Assembly (NCBI GenBank): GCA_019055375.1
Contig: JAHQIW010005416.1
Span: 18,943 to 82,942 of the forward strand
DNA length: 64,000 nt
DNA from: Parelaphostrongylus tenuis
Taxonomy: Eukaryota; Nematoda; Chromadorea; Rhabditida; Metastrongylidae
Direction of reading: 5' to 3'
In this document: in pieces, positions 1-12,700 of the stretch
Layout: the number at the start of each line of letters is the position of its first letter
How positions within the stretch are numbered: position 1 is the stretch's first letter
Position numbers and translations under genes: made by a program
The notes under the pieces: model-generated
Seen by the model: the letters and a program-made list of their open reading frames with translations, nothing else
The model's database searches: none
Told to the model about the DNA's origin: nothing

Positions 1-344
1 TGGTTTGCGAAGTTCAAAGTTGGATAGATCAGTCTGGAGGCTCAGTAGCGCTACGGCCGTCCACAGAAGGCTCCATTAATCTTGCGAGCCGCTTCACTGC
101 CATTTCTCGTACGCGCCATTTGTGCTTGGATAGCAAGCGAATTTGTTCCCAAGACATCTCCATCGTAGAGCAAGTATGGGCAAGTTGTAAAGCAAATTCT
201 TCCCGAGAAATGCGCAATCGAATGGTGCCAAATCATGCCATTTTGATTACTTCTGGTTAGTAAATTTGGTGTTTATTGCTGCAGCGCAAGAGCTTATGTA
301 CTTTAGAACTGTATTCGATCCGTCATCATAGTGTTGATTTCTTT

Positions 345-590
345 CTTTTTTTTTTCCGCTGTACGGAACCCAGTACTTCTAGCATTCAATTCGTTTTCGT
401 CTTTTTCTTGAGCGGCGCAGAATACTGGTTGAGCGAGTCTCCTTGCAATCTTGAGGATAGCCTTGCTGTGACGTTCCATAGGACGTTGTTGTTGACTGCC
501 GGAGAAAGTTGAGGGGGGGGGGGGGGAGTGAAATTCCGCTCCACGCTCGCCGTGACCAGCATCACAACGACTCGACCATGGCGTCCCCGA
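345..590 (-). repeat. SINE family S3, tRNA-derived (minus copy)
   Basis: The reverse complement matches the + copies at 37058-37275 and 40735-40945. All have a tRNA-like head followed by a body with the motifs GATTGCAAGGAGACGC and GAATGCCAGAAGTAC. A run of 14 G at 513-526 interrupts the copy near the B-box position. Confidence 0.6.
513..526. repeat. Homopolymer G14
   Basis: Fourteen consecutive G inside the S3 SINE copy. It is likely length-variable and is a poor place to trust base counts. Confidence 0.9.
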
Positions 591-764
591 ACTTATGTAA
601 AAGCCTAATATCTTAATAATTAATGACGTCCTAGTTTCTGTCTTTTGCCAATAAATATTAGCAGTGATAGACTTCGGAATGTTTCATCAGAGCACTAAAT
701 GTATTAGTTTCTGATCTCATCGTCGTGTTCTCGAGATATATTCCCTTTATATGTGATTAAATGA

Positions 765-799
765 TGATTACAGCCTCATCACAGTCTCCGAATAGAGCA
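765..799 (+). promoter_or_regulatory. Possible trans-splice acceptor of gamma-COP
   Basis: Two AG acceptors end at 773 and 784, 26 and 15 nt before the gamma-COP ATG at 800. Short leaders after an AG are typical of nematode spliced-leader addition. No polypyrimidine-rich consensus is obvious, so which site is used cannot be told from sequence. Confidence 0.35.
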
Positions 800-3700
800 A
801 TGAAAAGAGAAAAGAAAGACGAGGAAAGCGGTGGTAATCCGTTCGCTCACCTCGACAAAACGTCCGTTCTTCAAGAGGTCGTTTATTCTCATTGTTTTCA
901 CATGTACTCATTTTAACGGAAACCATAACGTATTCACTATAACAAGCCGTATCTGGACTGTTGTGCTAGCCATGCCCTTTTTGGAGATGTGCGATAATAT
1001 CCCTCTCATTCTGTATTAGTTTTTTAAGGACCAGTCGGTACGTTTCGTACCGTGCTGCGCGACGTCAGATCTCACCCAGCTACTGTAGTGGCGGCGTCGC
1101 GTCTCGTGGGAAAGCAGGCACGGGCAGCCAGACGTGCCCGCACACTCATGTAGATGCGCCTCCTGTGACCACTGTGTAAGCGAGCGCGCGATGCCGCCTG
1201 CCTGCCAACGCTGGTCCCAAAGGGTTGGACCTTAGAGCCGCTTAATAGCAAAAACAAAAGAAGTTGAAAGTGTATAACAATCCCGGCCTTGATGGAAAGC
1301 TTTGATCTATACTGGGCAGGATGTTATATCATATTCAAACCAGTGTGGTTCATAAAGAGCTCCACTTCTTTTACAGGCTCGTGCATTTAACGAAACGCCA
1401 ATCAACGCCAGGAAATGCAGCGTTATTTTAACCAAGCTGCTGTATCTGATACAACAAGGTACTACTCAATTTGCGACCATTACTTGTTCTATACGTTCAG
1501 TTTTCTTTTCCTTTCTAATTACGAACATTCAGGCGAAACTATCGGACGAACAGAAGCAACGGAGGCTTTTTTTGCGGTCACCAAGTTGTGGCAAAGCAAA
1601 GATGCGAACTTACGTCGTCTTGTCTATTTGGCGTCAAAGATCTTTCTGGGATAGCTGATGACGTCATCATCGTTACTAGTAGTTTAACAAAGGTATGGTT
1701 TATGTCTCAAATTAGTAACAATTCCTAAGTTTAGAAGGTGGCACCTTTTCTCGATGCGCGTACCAATTCTTCTCTCTTTGCTTCATCGGATTGCTATGCT
1801 CAATTGGTTGTAGTTGAGCCACAGCTAATTGTGAAGTAGATCTAACTTCGATACTTTTGAGAAACTCAACGATTCCTGCAAAACTCATGGTTAACTAACC
1901 TGCGGTTTCTTTTTTCGAGTACGAATATGTTTTTCTTAGGGGCGCCTGAATGTCATTCAGACTGTCCTAAGACCAACTCTCTATTAATCTCGGCATTATC
2001 TAACAATTAAAGAACTTTTTTTCAAGAATAATATATGAATTTTTGACTTGTTTATTTCAGGACATGACAGGTCGAGAGGATGTGTATCGTGCCGCCGCCA
2101 TTCGTGCTCTTTGTAGAATCACAGACACCGGAATGTTACAAACCATTGAAAGATATATGAAGCAGGTCGGTATTCTAACGATCGGCGTTATCATAACTTT
2201 CGTTTCGAGTGTTTTCTTAAGACCACAGCTCACATTTCAATATGCATGGTAATCATTTTTGAGCCATGCATGTCAGTGGTCTGTCAAAGAGGTCTGATTT
2301 ATATAGCCCGCTACACGTATTTCGATTTTGCGATCTCGTCAGTCGGGTAGTTATATGATAGCGTTTCGTAGATCGATGTTATATAAAAGCGTTTCTATTA
2401 TCGTTCCCATACAGATTACATTTTTAGGCAATCGTTGACAAAAACGGCGCTGTAGCTTCAGCTGCACTTGTTTCATCCAAGCACCTGATGAAGAGAAGTG
2501 CTGATGTGGGCTTAATTTTTCTTAGTATTTAGTCTTTGAGGCTGTAATGTTCACATATTCGAATAAGTGTGGTTTCACAGTATTGATTTTTTTGCTACAT
2601 TGCTGCTTTCACATCAGCTTTGTCATTGAAGGTGGTCCGTCGATGGGCCAATGAGGTGCAAGAGGCAGTGTCATCGGATAACTTGATGGTGCAATACCAT
2701 GCACTGGGTTTATTGTATCACATCCGGTGCAATGACAAATTGGCAGTGAATAAACTCGTTCAGAAATTCAGCAGGAGCGGATTGAGGTAACTTCTTCCCC
2801 AACTTGATCCGCCCTGGTTAGGAATCCCCCTAACTGGATTTTCTTCAGATCACCCCATGCAGTTTGCTACCTTATACGTATTGCTGCACGACTCATTGAG
2901 GAGGACGATCAGTACGTATACTTTCTATAAATTCGCTCTCGATAGGTGCTATTTTGCTCGATTTGATTTGAAAATATCGTCGATAATGGCTCAAAAGATG
3001 ATAAGTATACGGCAAAGAATACTGATCTTTTCTTTGTATCATCAGTTTGGAAAGTATTATACTGGTAAGAAAAAAACATGGTGCCAGTTTGCACTCGAAC
3101 AAATGAGTTGTCGTCATTACGAATGTGGTCAGTATGACTTTAACACTTGGTTCTAGGGTGGAGTCCTCGGTTTTTTCATTCATTGAGAGTTGCCTGCGCC
3201 ACAAAAGCGAAATGGTAGTTTATGAAGCTGCCAGTGCCATCGTTGCTCTTCCAAATACCACACCGTGAGTGGACAGCTTTTTTCAACACATACTTGAATC
3301 ATGGTTAGAAGAATCGGTGTATCATTATTCTCAGATTTTAGGTGCAAAGCACTTAAATTTGTAACTCCTCGATGTTGAATCTAACTTTTCGTCTCGTGCG
3401 CCTCATCCATTTCAAGACTTCATGCTAACTAAAGTGTAACCTGCCGTAGGATAGGCACGTCATAAGTCTTATAACTGGCAACCATGTTGTCTGCCACTTT
3501 GTCTATACGATAGGTGACAAGGTCACCTTGAATTAGTGATGGGCATCAATACCATCCTCAACAGTATATGCTGCTTTTGCGGCAGTTTGAAAAACTTTTC
3601 CATTCTTTTCTGTTGGACGGTTACAAATGAGGAAACGACTTGTTTTGCTGAACAACGACTTTTCACAAGAGTGTCAATAATTACCCAAGAATTTGAATCT

Positions 3701-6700
3701 CTGGCTACTGCGTTAAGTGGCCGTTTTTTGAAATCGTTCTATAAAGCTGTACCAGAAAGAAAACATTTGTGTTTCACACTCGCATATTTCTCGCAGAACA
3801 GAACTCTTTCCTCCAACTGTAACGAATCATGCGGTAGCGTAAGTCTCGGTAATTTGAGCACTGTGCTTATTTTCTGAAAGGACCGTCTTATTGCAGTAAG
3901 GCAGAGGAAATAAGATTGAGTTTTACATATGCGGCGCATCTGCTTGTCGGCTAGTGTGTGTGTTGGGCGCGGATCGATAGCGTGATTGATAAATAGTGCA
4001 GGCGAGATTCACATGTGGAGTGCGATTTTCGTTATTAGATTCAGAATTTCTCTGCGCTTTGATAGAAACTTCAGATAAAACGTATGACTCTGATACTGGG
4101 AGATCTCATCTACACGCTCATATGCTTCTCGTGCTTGAAGCGACTCATAAGCTTGGTAAAAATAAAGGCGCGCGGCGGGTGTGAAACATAAGCTTATCTT
4201 GGATGCTACGGCGCTATTAAGAGGTCTTTTTAAAGGACGAGCCACACAGCGTATTAGCTCGAGATATAAACTTTGAATTTATTACTAACAGTCTTATGGA
4301 AAGTTCTTATTCCAGCGAAAGGGGTCGTTCCTTCGTTTGTTTCCGTCTAACAGAAAGGACCACCTAGTCGATAGAAAAGAGATACTCCTTGCGGCTGACG
4401 AAGCAGCGACAAGGCGAACATGTCGTTTTGTAACCCTCGAAATGTTAAAATATTGGAGACGTGATTGTAGTCTCAATATACGTCACTACATCTTTTCCAA
4501 GTGTTTACTTGCTCAGTAGGTACAAGCTCAATAGGTACAAAAGGCTAGAAGTTTAACTGGATTCTCTGCGGGTTTTCAGCGCTGAGCTCACACCAGCAAT
4601 TTCTGTTCTCCAACTGTTCTGTTCTTCTCCGAAGGCAGCACTGCGCTTTGCTGCTGTTCGTACTCTGAATCAGGTGAGCTAACTTCTCATCGTTTCATCA
4701 TTTATTGAGTTGGTTAATACATGTTGTCGCTATGAATTCATGTTGTCTTTTCCGCTTGCGTTATCGAGGTATTTGATTGAGGAGATTGCGTATCAGTTTG
4801 TCCTGTCCAAGTTTTCAAGACGAAAGTGTGAAATGTCAGACAGTATTATAAATTTTGATGTCAGACTCCTGTCTGCTAACGAAAAAACTACTGAATGTTT
4901 AATTTTACAGGTTTCTATGAAGCATCCAAATGCTGTTATGAGTTGCAATGTGGATCTGGAAAAACTTATCACCGATTCTAACAGGTGTGTTTGAAGAATC
5001 TATTTCAATTTCGAATTTGGCAAATTTGCGATAGTGCTGTTTTTCCCGTCGCTATTGGTTATTTTCCAATCACTGGTCCAGTCAGGTGGCTGATAATCTC
5101 ACGCGCTTACGGTAGAGGCTTTGCTTCATGATCTCAATCGGATGTATAGTTTTGATAAAGTATTTCTTCATTTTTGAAGTTTCTCTGGAGCAACTGTTTA
5201 AATATGAAGGTATTTAAGGTGTTATAGTCAAGATTTTACCGTAGTATGTGCATGACTAGATTTAAGGTCCATTATCAAAGCTAAAGGATAAAGCTCTCGG
5301 CGTTGATCAATCCCTGAGGGGTGCGCCACGCATTCGACTTCAAATTTAACTTCATTTGAGGTGATTGAATGCATATCTGGCCTTTACAATGACTCGCGGC
5401 GGCCTCCCGCTGAACCTAGTCAGTGCCGCTTATCCTCCCAGACAAGTCTGAGACCTGTCTGGTACCAATTTACCGACCCCGGAGGATGGATAGCTTGGTG
5501 AGCCATGAGCGCGAGATCGAACCATTGACCTCGTCTGCATTTTTGATTAACCCAGTGAAGTGTTTGGATCTTTAAGGTCGATTGCTACCCTTGCAATAAC
5601 TACGTTGTTGAAAACGGGTGCAGAGAGCAGTGTCGAGCGACTAATGAAGCAGATTAGTACATTTGTGTCTGAAATCAGTGATGAATTCAAGGTTAGTGGT
5701 CGTAATCGTGAACTGGAGTAACCACTATTACCATGGTCTTCGATTTCCCTGTTTTGCAGCTAGTATGCAGAAATACACATAGTATTTAGATTGTTGTCGT
5801 CGATGCTATTCGGTCGCTTTGTGGACGTTATCCACGGAAACATGCAGTAATGATGCCTTTCCTTGCTAACATGCTCAGGTTTCCTTATGTCCTTGAGGCT
5901 GTTGGAATTTGCAAGTCGAAAATTTTTCAGTGTTTTTGTAGGAATGATGGCGGTTTTGAGTATAAAAAGGCTATTGTGGAGACAATTATCGCTATTGTAG
6001 AAGATAATCCTGACGCAAAAACTGCTGGTTTGTTTATTCAGATTCGTATCAGTCAGCTTTTCCAATCTTAAAGTGCTGTCTGATTTTGTGGTGTCAGCTC
6101 GTTCCATCGCAGCATATTTGCAGCCTCTTCAAGTATTTGGACCTTTTTTCCCTTCTTGTTGTGAAATCTGCCTTGAAGAGCTAAGTGATTGAACATACGG
6201 ACATTGATCCGACAACATGTGGTAATGTCCTATCTTGTGACATTAATCTGCACTAATGGTTCCTACGCATACAAAATTCAACTTTTATGTTACTACTGTT
6301 CTCATAAGTTTTGATCTGGAAATTAGAAAGTATTGCCTTCTCGCAGTACCAAGCCTTAATTGTTCAAGTTTTTGAGAACTCTTAGTTTTCTACTCATTAC
6401 AGACGCGAGGTGTCTCATTAATCTTTCTTCAGTCAGCTGAGGTTTCGGCAGTTTACCTTTTTCAGAGCCTGGAAACGTCAAATTGTGTACTATTCAATCA
6501 GTCACACCTCCATTACTGTTTAAGAAAAAATCACCAGCCTAGATTTCAATTGCATCAAGCACAAAATCAGTTCTTAACATACTCACCGCTTTTTATATGT
6601 GTTCCACTGAATAATTCAAGTGGAGACCACCGGAAGGAGATCACATAGGCTCGTAATGCATCCAGCTATCAAAATGACAGTCTTATATACCAGCCGTGTC

Positions 6701-9700
6701 TCGAGTGATAACGCGGCATTCTGCCCTGCGCTTTATGGTTGGATTGGTCCTGTTTAAAACGCTTCTAAAATCTTTCGCGCTGATGTTTTATATTCCTGCG
6801 CAAGGATGGTGACTGCTACGTCAAAATCTACTCTGTCATGCCTTTGTGCTCTTTGTGTACCTAGCGGAGTATTTCGTGTACTATGATGTTTGTGAGGTAG
6901 GTGTTCTTCCAAGCGGAAATAGAGCGGCCTACCCGTCTTGCCAATGTATATGTCGCCGCGCGCTTAGCATGAGATCAAAAACTATGTCGAGAGTTATCGA
7001 AAACTATTGAGAATAGTAGTTGACCTTACCTGTTGACGTCGACAATGTTCATAGTATCAAAATAAACTTCAATAAAGCACATTGTGTCGTGATTATAAAG
7101 TGCCAGAAATCTATCAGTAACAACTTGAAGACATAAGTGTTTGATGACTACTAAGTTGGATTGAAAATCGGTCGGGAATTGGTTCACTATGAGTGATTAT
7201 TGGCTCTCACACGCAAAACTTTTTTTCTCAAGGCATCGTATGTTTTACTAATAATACTTTTCAATATAGGCTGCGACAGTGTCTTAAGCCTTTTCGAGGT
7301 TGGTACGTCACATGGCTTACGTACGTTTCGGCGGTAACGCCCACCTCATCAAAGCCGTACCTCTCACTAGTTGCCTCTACTAGCAGTAGGACGAGGAGAC
7401 GTGGTTTCCGGTGATACAACGTGAAATTGTCTCACCATTTTCATTCGATGGCTCATGACTTATATTCCATGTAGTTATAGCCTTCAGCAATCAGAGCATA
7501 AGTTCTCATTGAAAAAGGGAAGGTGTCGTAATGTATAGTATGGAGCTAGTCTACTAAATAGACAGCGTTGGAAACTGTAAAACGACCCAAGAGTAACTGA
7601 TTTGTGTCTTATAACTGATAAGATGGGAAAGAAACTGTCTCCGAAAAGGTTTTCTCGGTCATAGCGTCACTTCTTTTCTTGATTACGCATTAAACAACAA
7701 TAACGTAAGCTTGAAATTTTTCTCAAGTCCTTAGTGAAACTGTAAATTTTCGTGTTTTTTTCTTCCGAAAGATTTCAAGTATGTCGTTTTCTCACAAACT
7801 TGTTTTATGCATCTTCTCAGGTCTTGCTCATTTGTGTGAGTTCATTGAAGACTGTGAGCACGACAGTTTGGCCACTCGAGTACTTCACCTGTTAGGTAGA
7901 GAAGCTCCAAAAACACCAAATCCGTCGAGTTACATTCGATTCATTTACAATCGCGTCATCTTAGAAAGTACAAAGGTGTGCGATTTTATCACTTTCAAGT
8001 TATTTCGCACTTTAGGTAGGAATGTGATTGCTCCCTTGCAGGTTCGCGCAGCCGCTGTGACGGCTCTAGCCAAATTTGGTGCGCAGTGTGCTGAGCTAAG
8101 TCCGTCTATCCAAGTCCTGCTTAAAAGATGCCTTCTTGATAGCGATGACGAAGTTGGTAATTTATGAGGTTGAAGATTCATTATTTCTGCTTTGAATTCC
8201 GTGTGATTTATCAATACAGCATTTGTTTACATCCATGCGTACTATGCGAAACTTGTGTCTCAAACATTTCGACTTTAGAGAAAAACTATTCACGCAAAAG
8301 TCACTAACCTTAAACATTTATATTTAGGTGCGCGATCGAGCTACCTTCTACCTCACCTTACTCACCGAGGCCACCGCATCCGTTATAAACAGCTTCGTTC
8401 TTGATGGCCTACAGGTTGGTTTTTGTTGCTAAATACACCTTATTTTCACGAGTTATCCGTATCACATTATATCTAGGTGATGCCGTCCAGCTTGGAGCGC
8501 TGTTTATTTGATTACGTACGCGGCGACTCGTTTAATACTCCGTTTAATCTACAAGTGGTGCCAGTAACAACTCAGCCGTTGTCGACATCAGAGAGGCGTG
8601 CACCTGTTGTTCCCGACGTGATGGTAGAAAAGCCAGCACAGATTAAGAAAGAGCCGTACGCAGGTAATATAGTATTTCAAGGTCGACGACTCTAATGTTC
8701 CAGTTGTAGCGATTTTGAAGTAATTATTTCAGTAACAATGTGATCAATTTAGATTCTTTATTGCAGTGGATGTGCTCTTCCAGAAGCTTTTGCTTTTTCG
8801 CTTTTTATCCAAGCCAACTCATTGTTTTAGTGCGAGTTTCCTTCATGGTGTCTCATTACGATGAATTCAGAGTCGAAGAGGTCACTTCGACATGTATGTA
8901 GCCTAATCGATATAGTCGTGTTTTCATATCTCAAGCCAAATTTCTGACCATACTTTGAAGGCGGAATGAGAATTTCTGAAGCTTTTGTTCACTGAATTAC
9001 GTCGTGTGCTACGAGTTACATCGCTAGTCATCAATCTGCCCTCGAGCTATTAGATGAGGTGACTATCTATAAGTGATCATGTTAGGCCAGTTCTATACTC
9101 CTCTTTAGTCCTCAGTCGAGTCGTCGACCCATCGCATAGCCCTAAGAATATCTTATGCTGGCAGAATCCAAGTCGTAGCAAATTTCTTTCCTATTAGTCT
9201 TTTTCGGCCGCATATTTTGTTTCACATACACGTAACCCTTCACATTGGCTTTTTGCAACCAATTGTTTTTATCCTCAAACACCGTTCAGGCAATTTTCCA
9301 AATAGACGACCCAAAGAATGGATCCTAGGCAAATACTTCGTCGCACTAAAAGTAACTGTTGACTTACTTTTACATTAGTACTAACCGACAGTGCTGTGAT
9401 TGGTTCGTCGCGAAGTGATTAAGCCAATTTAAGCTTGCACTTGCCTGTAATTATGAGTGACAAGCGCCCTAGCGCAGCGACTTGACCACAGAAAAGGTGG
9501 TAGTGGGGAAAAGTCTTTGGTTGTTTATAACTTCTTCCACATTTCGACACCTTTGTTCATGTATCTTTATTCATCAATAATCAACAATTTGGTATTTGGT
9601 CGACTAATCAACAACATGACCACCATTGTGATCAATGGTTTGCAACCATCTAGTACGCAAAGGTTGAATGCTTCACTTTCGAAAAAGATGAGTCTCGGGG

Positions 9701-12700
9701 ACCAAGAAAGTCGGTGAGGTCACTTCTGAGCTCTCTGTGGTCTTTAGATTTTTTTCCTCCGCAGATCTTGCTTCAAGGCACAGAAGAAATGATAATTTGG
9801 TGAAGCAGTAACCAGGCTTATGGTGGATGTAGTACCGTGATCCAACGCAGTTTTGAAATGTAGCCAGATGACTGCGGTGTGCGGAGTCAAGCTTTATTCT
9901 TATGAAGGGCGACGCAGAGTCGTTCATGACACATCTCTCGCTTCGCTGCGGCCATCTTCCGGAGTTCTTCCTCCTTGGCGAACGTCGGCATTGGATTGTC
10001 TGCTTGTTGTCAAATGGTCATCAGAACAGCATGCCTTGCCAGTGCCTTGAAAACCGCCAAAAGCACAGTCTTCCGATTATGGAAATTGGGCTTTAGTTGA
10101 GATAGCTAGTCTTGCTGCCATTATCCTGACCCAGTATCTTGGTATCTTCATAGTATACTAGTGTCCTATCGCCTGACTAAAGCTATTAGGACGTTCCCCA
10201 TCATAACACAGATTTTTGCAATAACCTGATTTGAATTTGAGGAAAAACTGAATAAAAAAGAGTGCGAAAAAATCATGGGATGACGTAAAATCCTACCTAC
10301 AACCAAAGCCTTATACACTAGATAATTGTGGACAGCTTCAAGGCTAGCGAGACAAAGTGGAAGAGCGGAATTTGTAAATCATATGAAGCCAGGCCATTCC
10401 TTCATCTAGGTACATATACAATTTATATTCTCATTCGTTGGACAGGAACTTGTCATAGGTGTGCTAGCAATCATTCGAAAGCTTAAAGCCTTGGCTAGCG
10501 CTATACGTGACCGGTTTTTCCGAAAGACCCTTCTGTAATGCTGTAAAATTCAAAGTGAAATAATATTTCGCATCGATTCAATTCTGCACAATTCAACTAT
10601 TACTTCGGTGGAAGCACGAAAAACATATGAGCGTATAAAGAAGGCCTTCTAGTATCAGAGTCATAGGTTTGATCTGGGTTCTTTTCGATGCGGAGAAATA
10701 AGCGCAGCGTTTGAATCCTTGAATCCCACGCTATCGAATGATTCCTAATAGTCTGAAGAAAGAACTTTGTCTTGCGAAAAAAAAATTGCGTGTATGAAAA
10801 CATAGGTTTTCCTTCTGTAACAACTTCAAAAAAGGCCTTTTGGAAAACCGGCCAAGTGGGACTGTAGCCACAGATCTGAGCTTTCGAATGATTACTAACA
10901 CTGTATGAAAAATTCATGTCCAGCGATTGAGATCGGTCTTTTAAATGTGTCTTATAATGAGCAAGTTCTAATTCTTGTGTAGCGGATGAGACTGAATATT
11001 CATTTGTTCCGGTATAACCGAAAAGTACTCAAATTTTTTATCAATTGTCCTGTTGATCCTTTCCGATCCCTACTGTACCCTGGTCATCCTTCTTAACCAT
11101 TTGACTTCCGAGGACCCGACTTCTTTGTGTCTAGCAGGCAAGGCGGGACTGTGTGCTCCACCTCCTACGCGGCTCTAGCTCCCAACGTGGAAATCACTGT
11201 CTGTCTCACTCCTCTCTGCCATTCGACATCCCGTCTATTGTGAAAAAGGTTGCTGGTTCGATCTCCTACCACGATGCTTCAGTGTAGTTTTTTGGTCTTA
11301 TCTTTTTGTTCTCACTATACAATGCTCGAATCACTCCGCTTCCTGCTTCCGCTTCGTATTTTTCTAGGTTTTGATTGAGTCGTCTAGTTCAGAGCTTCAT
11401 GCCGTTTTTAAATCGCTAGCTGCTTTACTCTAACAGTGATAAATTTACAAAAGTATATTTTCATAGTTCTGTTCTCTCTTTTCACGACACATGATTGACT
11501 GATTTTTCCTCTTTCACGAAACTTGAGGCGCATGAGCACGGACGATTTAAAGTAGCATTTTGGTAGTGCTTTTCTGTTCCCTATATTTTTTCATCAGTTA
11601 TCTTGGATATTATTCTGTCTTTGGTCAGCATGCGTCGGCAGAGTATTCTTGTCTATTGTCTACTATTGGTTCTTGAATGTGATGCTTCTTAATCGAAGTG
11701 GTTCAGGCACCAAAAACTCGATATATCTTTGAAATCTGTAGATTTCATAGGTTTCTTCGTAACTTTTCAGCAAAGTTTTGATTGATAGTGGATTTCAATC
11801 ATTTGCAGGCAGTTACTTTATATGTGACGGATAACGTAATTATGCACATGTACACATGATATATATACATATTGTATACGTAGATACATATATACATACG
11901 TACCTATATATCATCCTTTGTGGTGGCTCTCTCTTGGTTGTTGCGCACAGCGATGCTCGTCTAATTTTTTTCTTGTTCAGAGCAACTGACGCAAATTCCA
12001 AAGTTCGCTGACCTGGACCGCTATTCCATTCATCGACTCGTGTGCCCTCACCGATGACGTTACTGAATATACCGTTCATGCCATCAAGCATATCTTCTTG
12101 AATCACGTTGTTGTTCAGGTGGGTTCTTAGGTTATCTAACCAAAATGATGCTTATTAGTAATTAAAGGTTGTTGCCTAAACTATCAGTCGCGTCTTCACC
12201 TTCGCTTTTTGGGAAACATTTTAGCTGAGTAATATGTATTATTTAGAAGCTTGAGGCGGAATTGTAAAAGATTATTGTCAGCACATTGTCAAGAATTGAC
12301 GTTATCGTTGTATGGACACGATGTTGTTGAACTGTTTGATTGTGATAGCTGACATTTCGGCGATTGCCTCCTTAAAGCTTGGAAAGCTCAAATTGACACG
12401 CAACCTACTCAGGAAAACATTTTCTATAACCTTGTGGGATTAGCTTTTCCTTCAAAACAATTCCGATCAGCTAGCGTTTAGTTGCATGTGGAAATGGGTA
12501 TAGCCGTACCAAGTTCACAGATTCCTCCTTATGCTTTCTCTTGTGCATACACTGGTAGTTGTTCGAAACATGTTTGTTGCAAGCGCCCTTTCGTTATGAG
12601 GGGTGAGAGGATAGGTAATAAACCAGCATGTTTGTATCACTTGCCTTTCGGTACCATTTGGTGATTCTAGCTCGCTTTCGGGTAGGTTAATCTGAACATT

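Larger units (their letters stand above)
8664..11980 (+). other. copg-1: gamma-COP intron 17 (3.3 kb), mostly unassigned
   Basis: No coding or RNA feature is supported apart from a dispersed repeat piece at 10490-11030. A tRNA B-box-like sequence sits near 11250, and a TA-rich simple repeat lies at 11850-11912. Confidence 0.7.

Noticed and set aside
29..236. Two overlapping minus-strand ORFs of about 60 aa at the left edge
   Set aside because: Both frames are open, neither matches a family I know, and there is no splice or start context to choose between them.
11230..11270. tRNA B-box-like sequence (GGTTCGATCTCCTACC)
   Set aside because: No A box at the right distance and no other copy of the surrounding sequence noticed.
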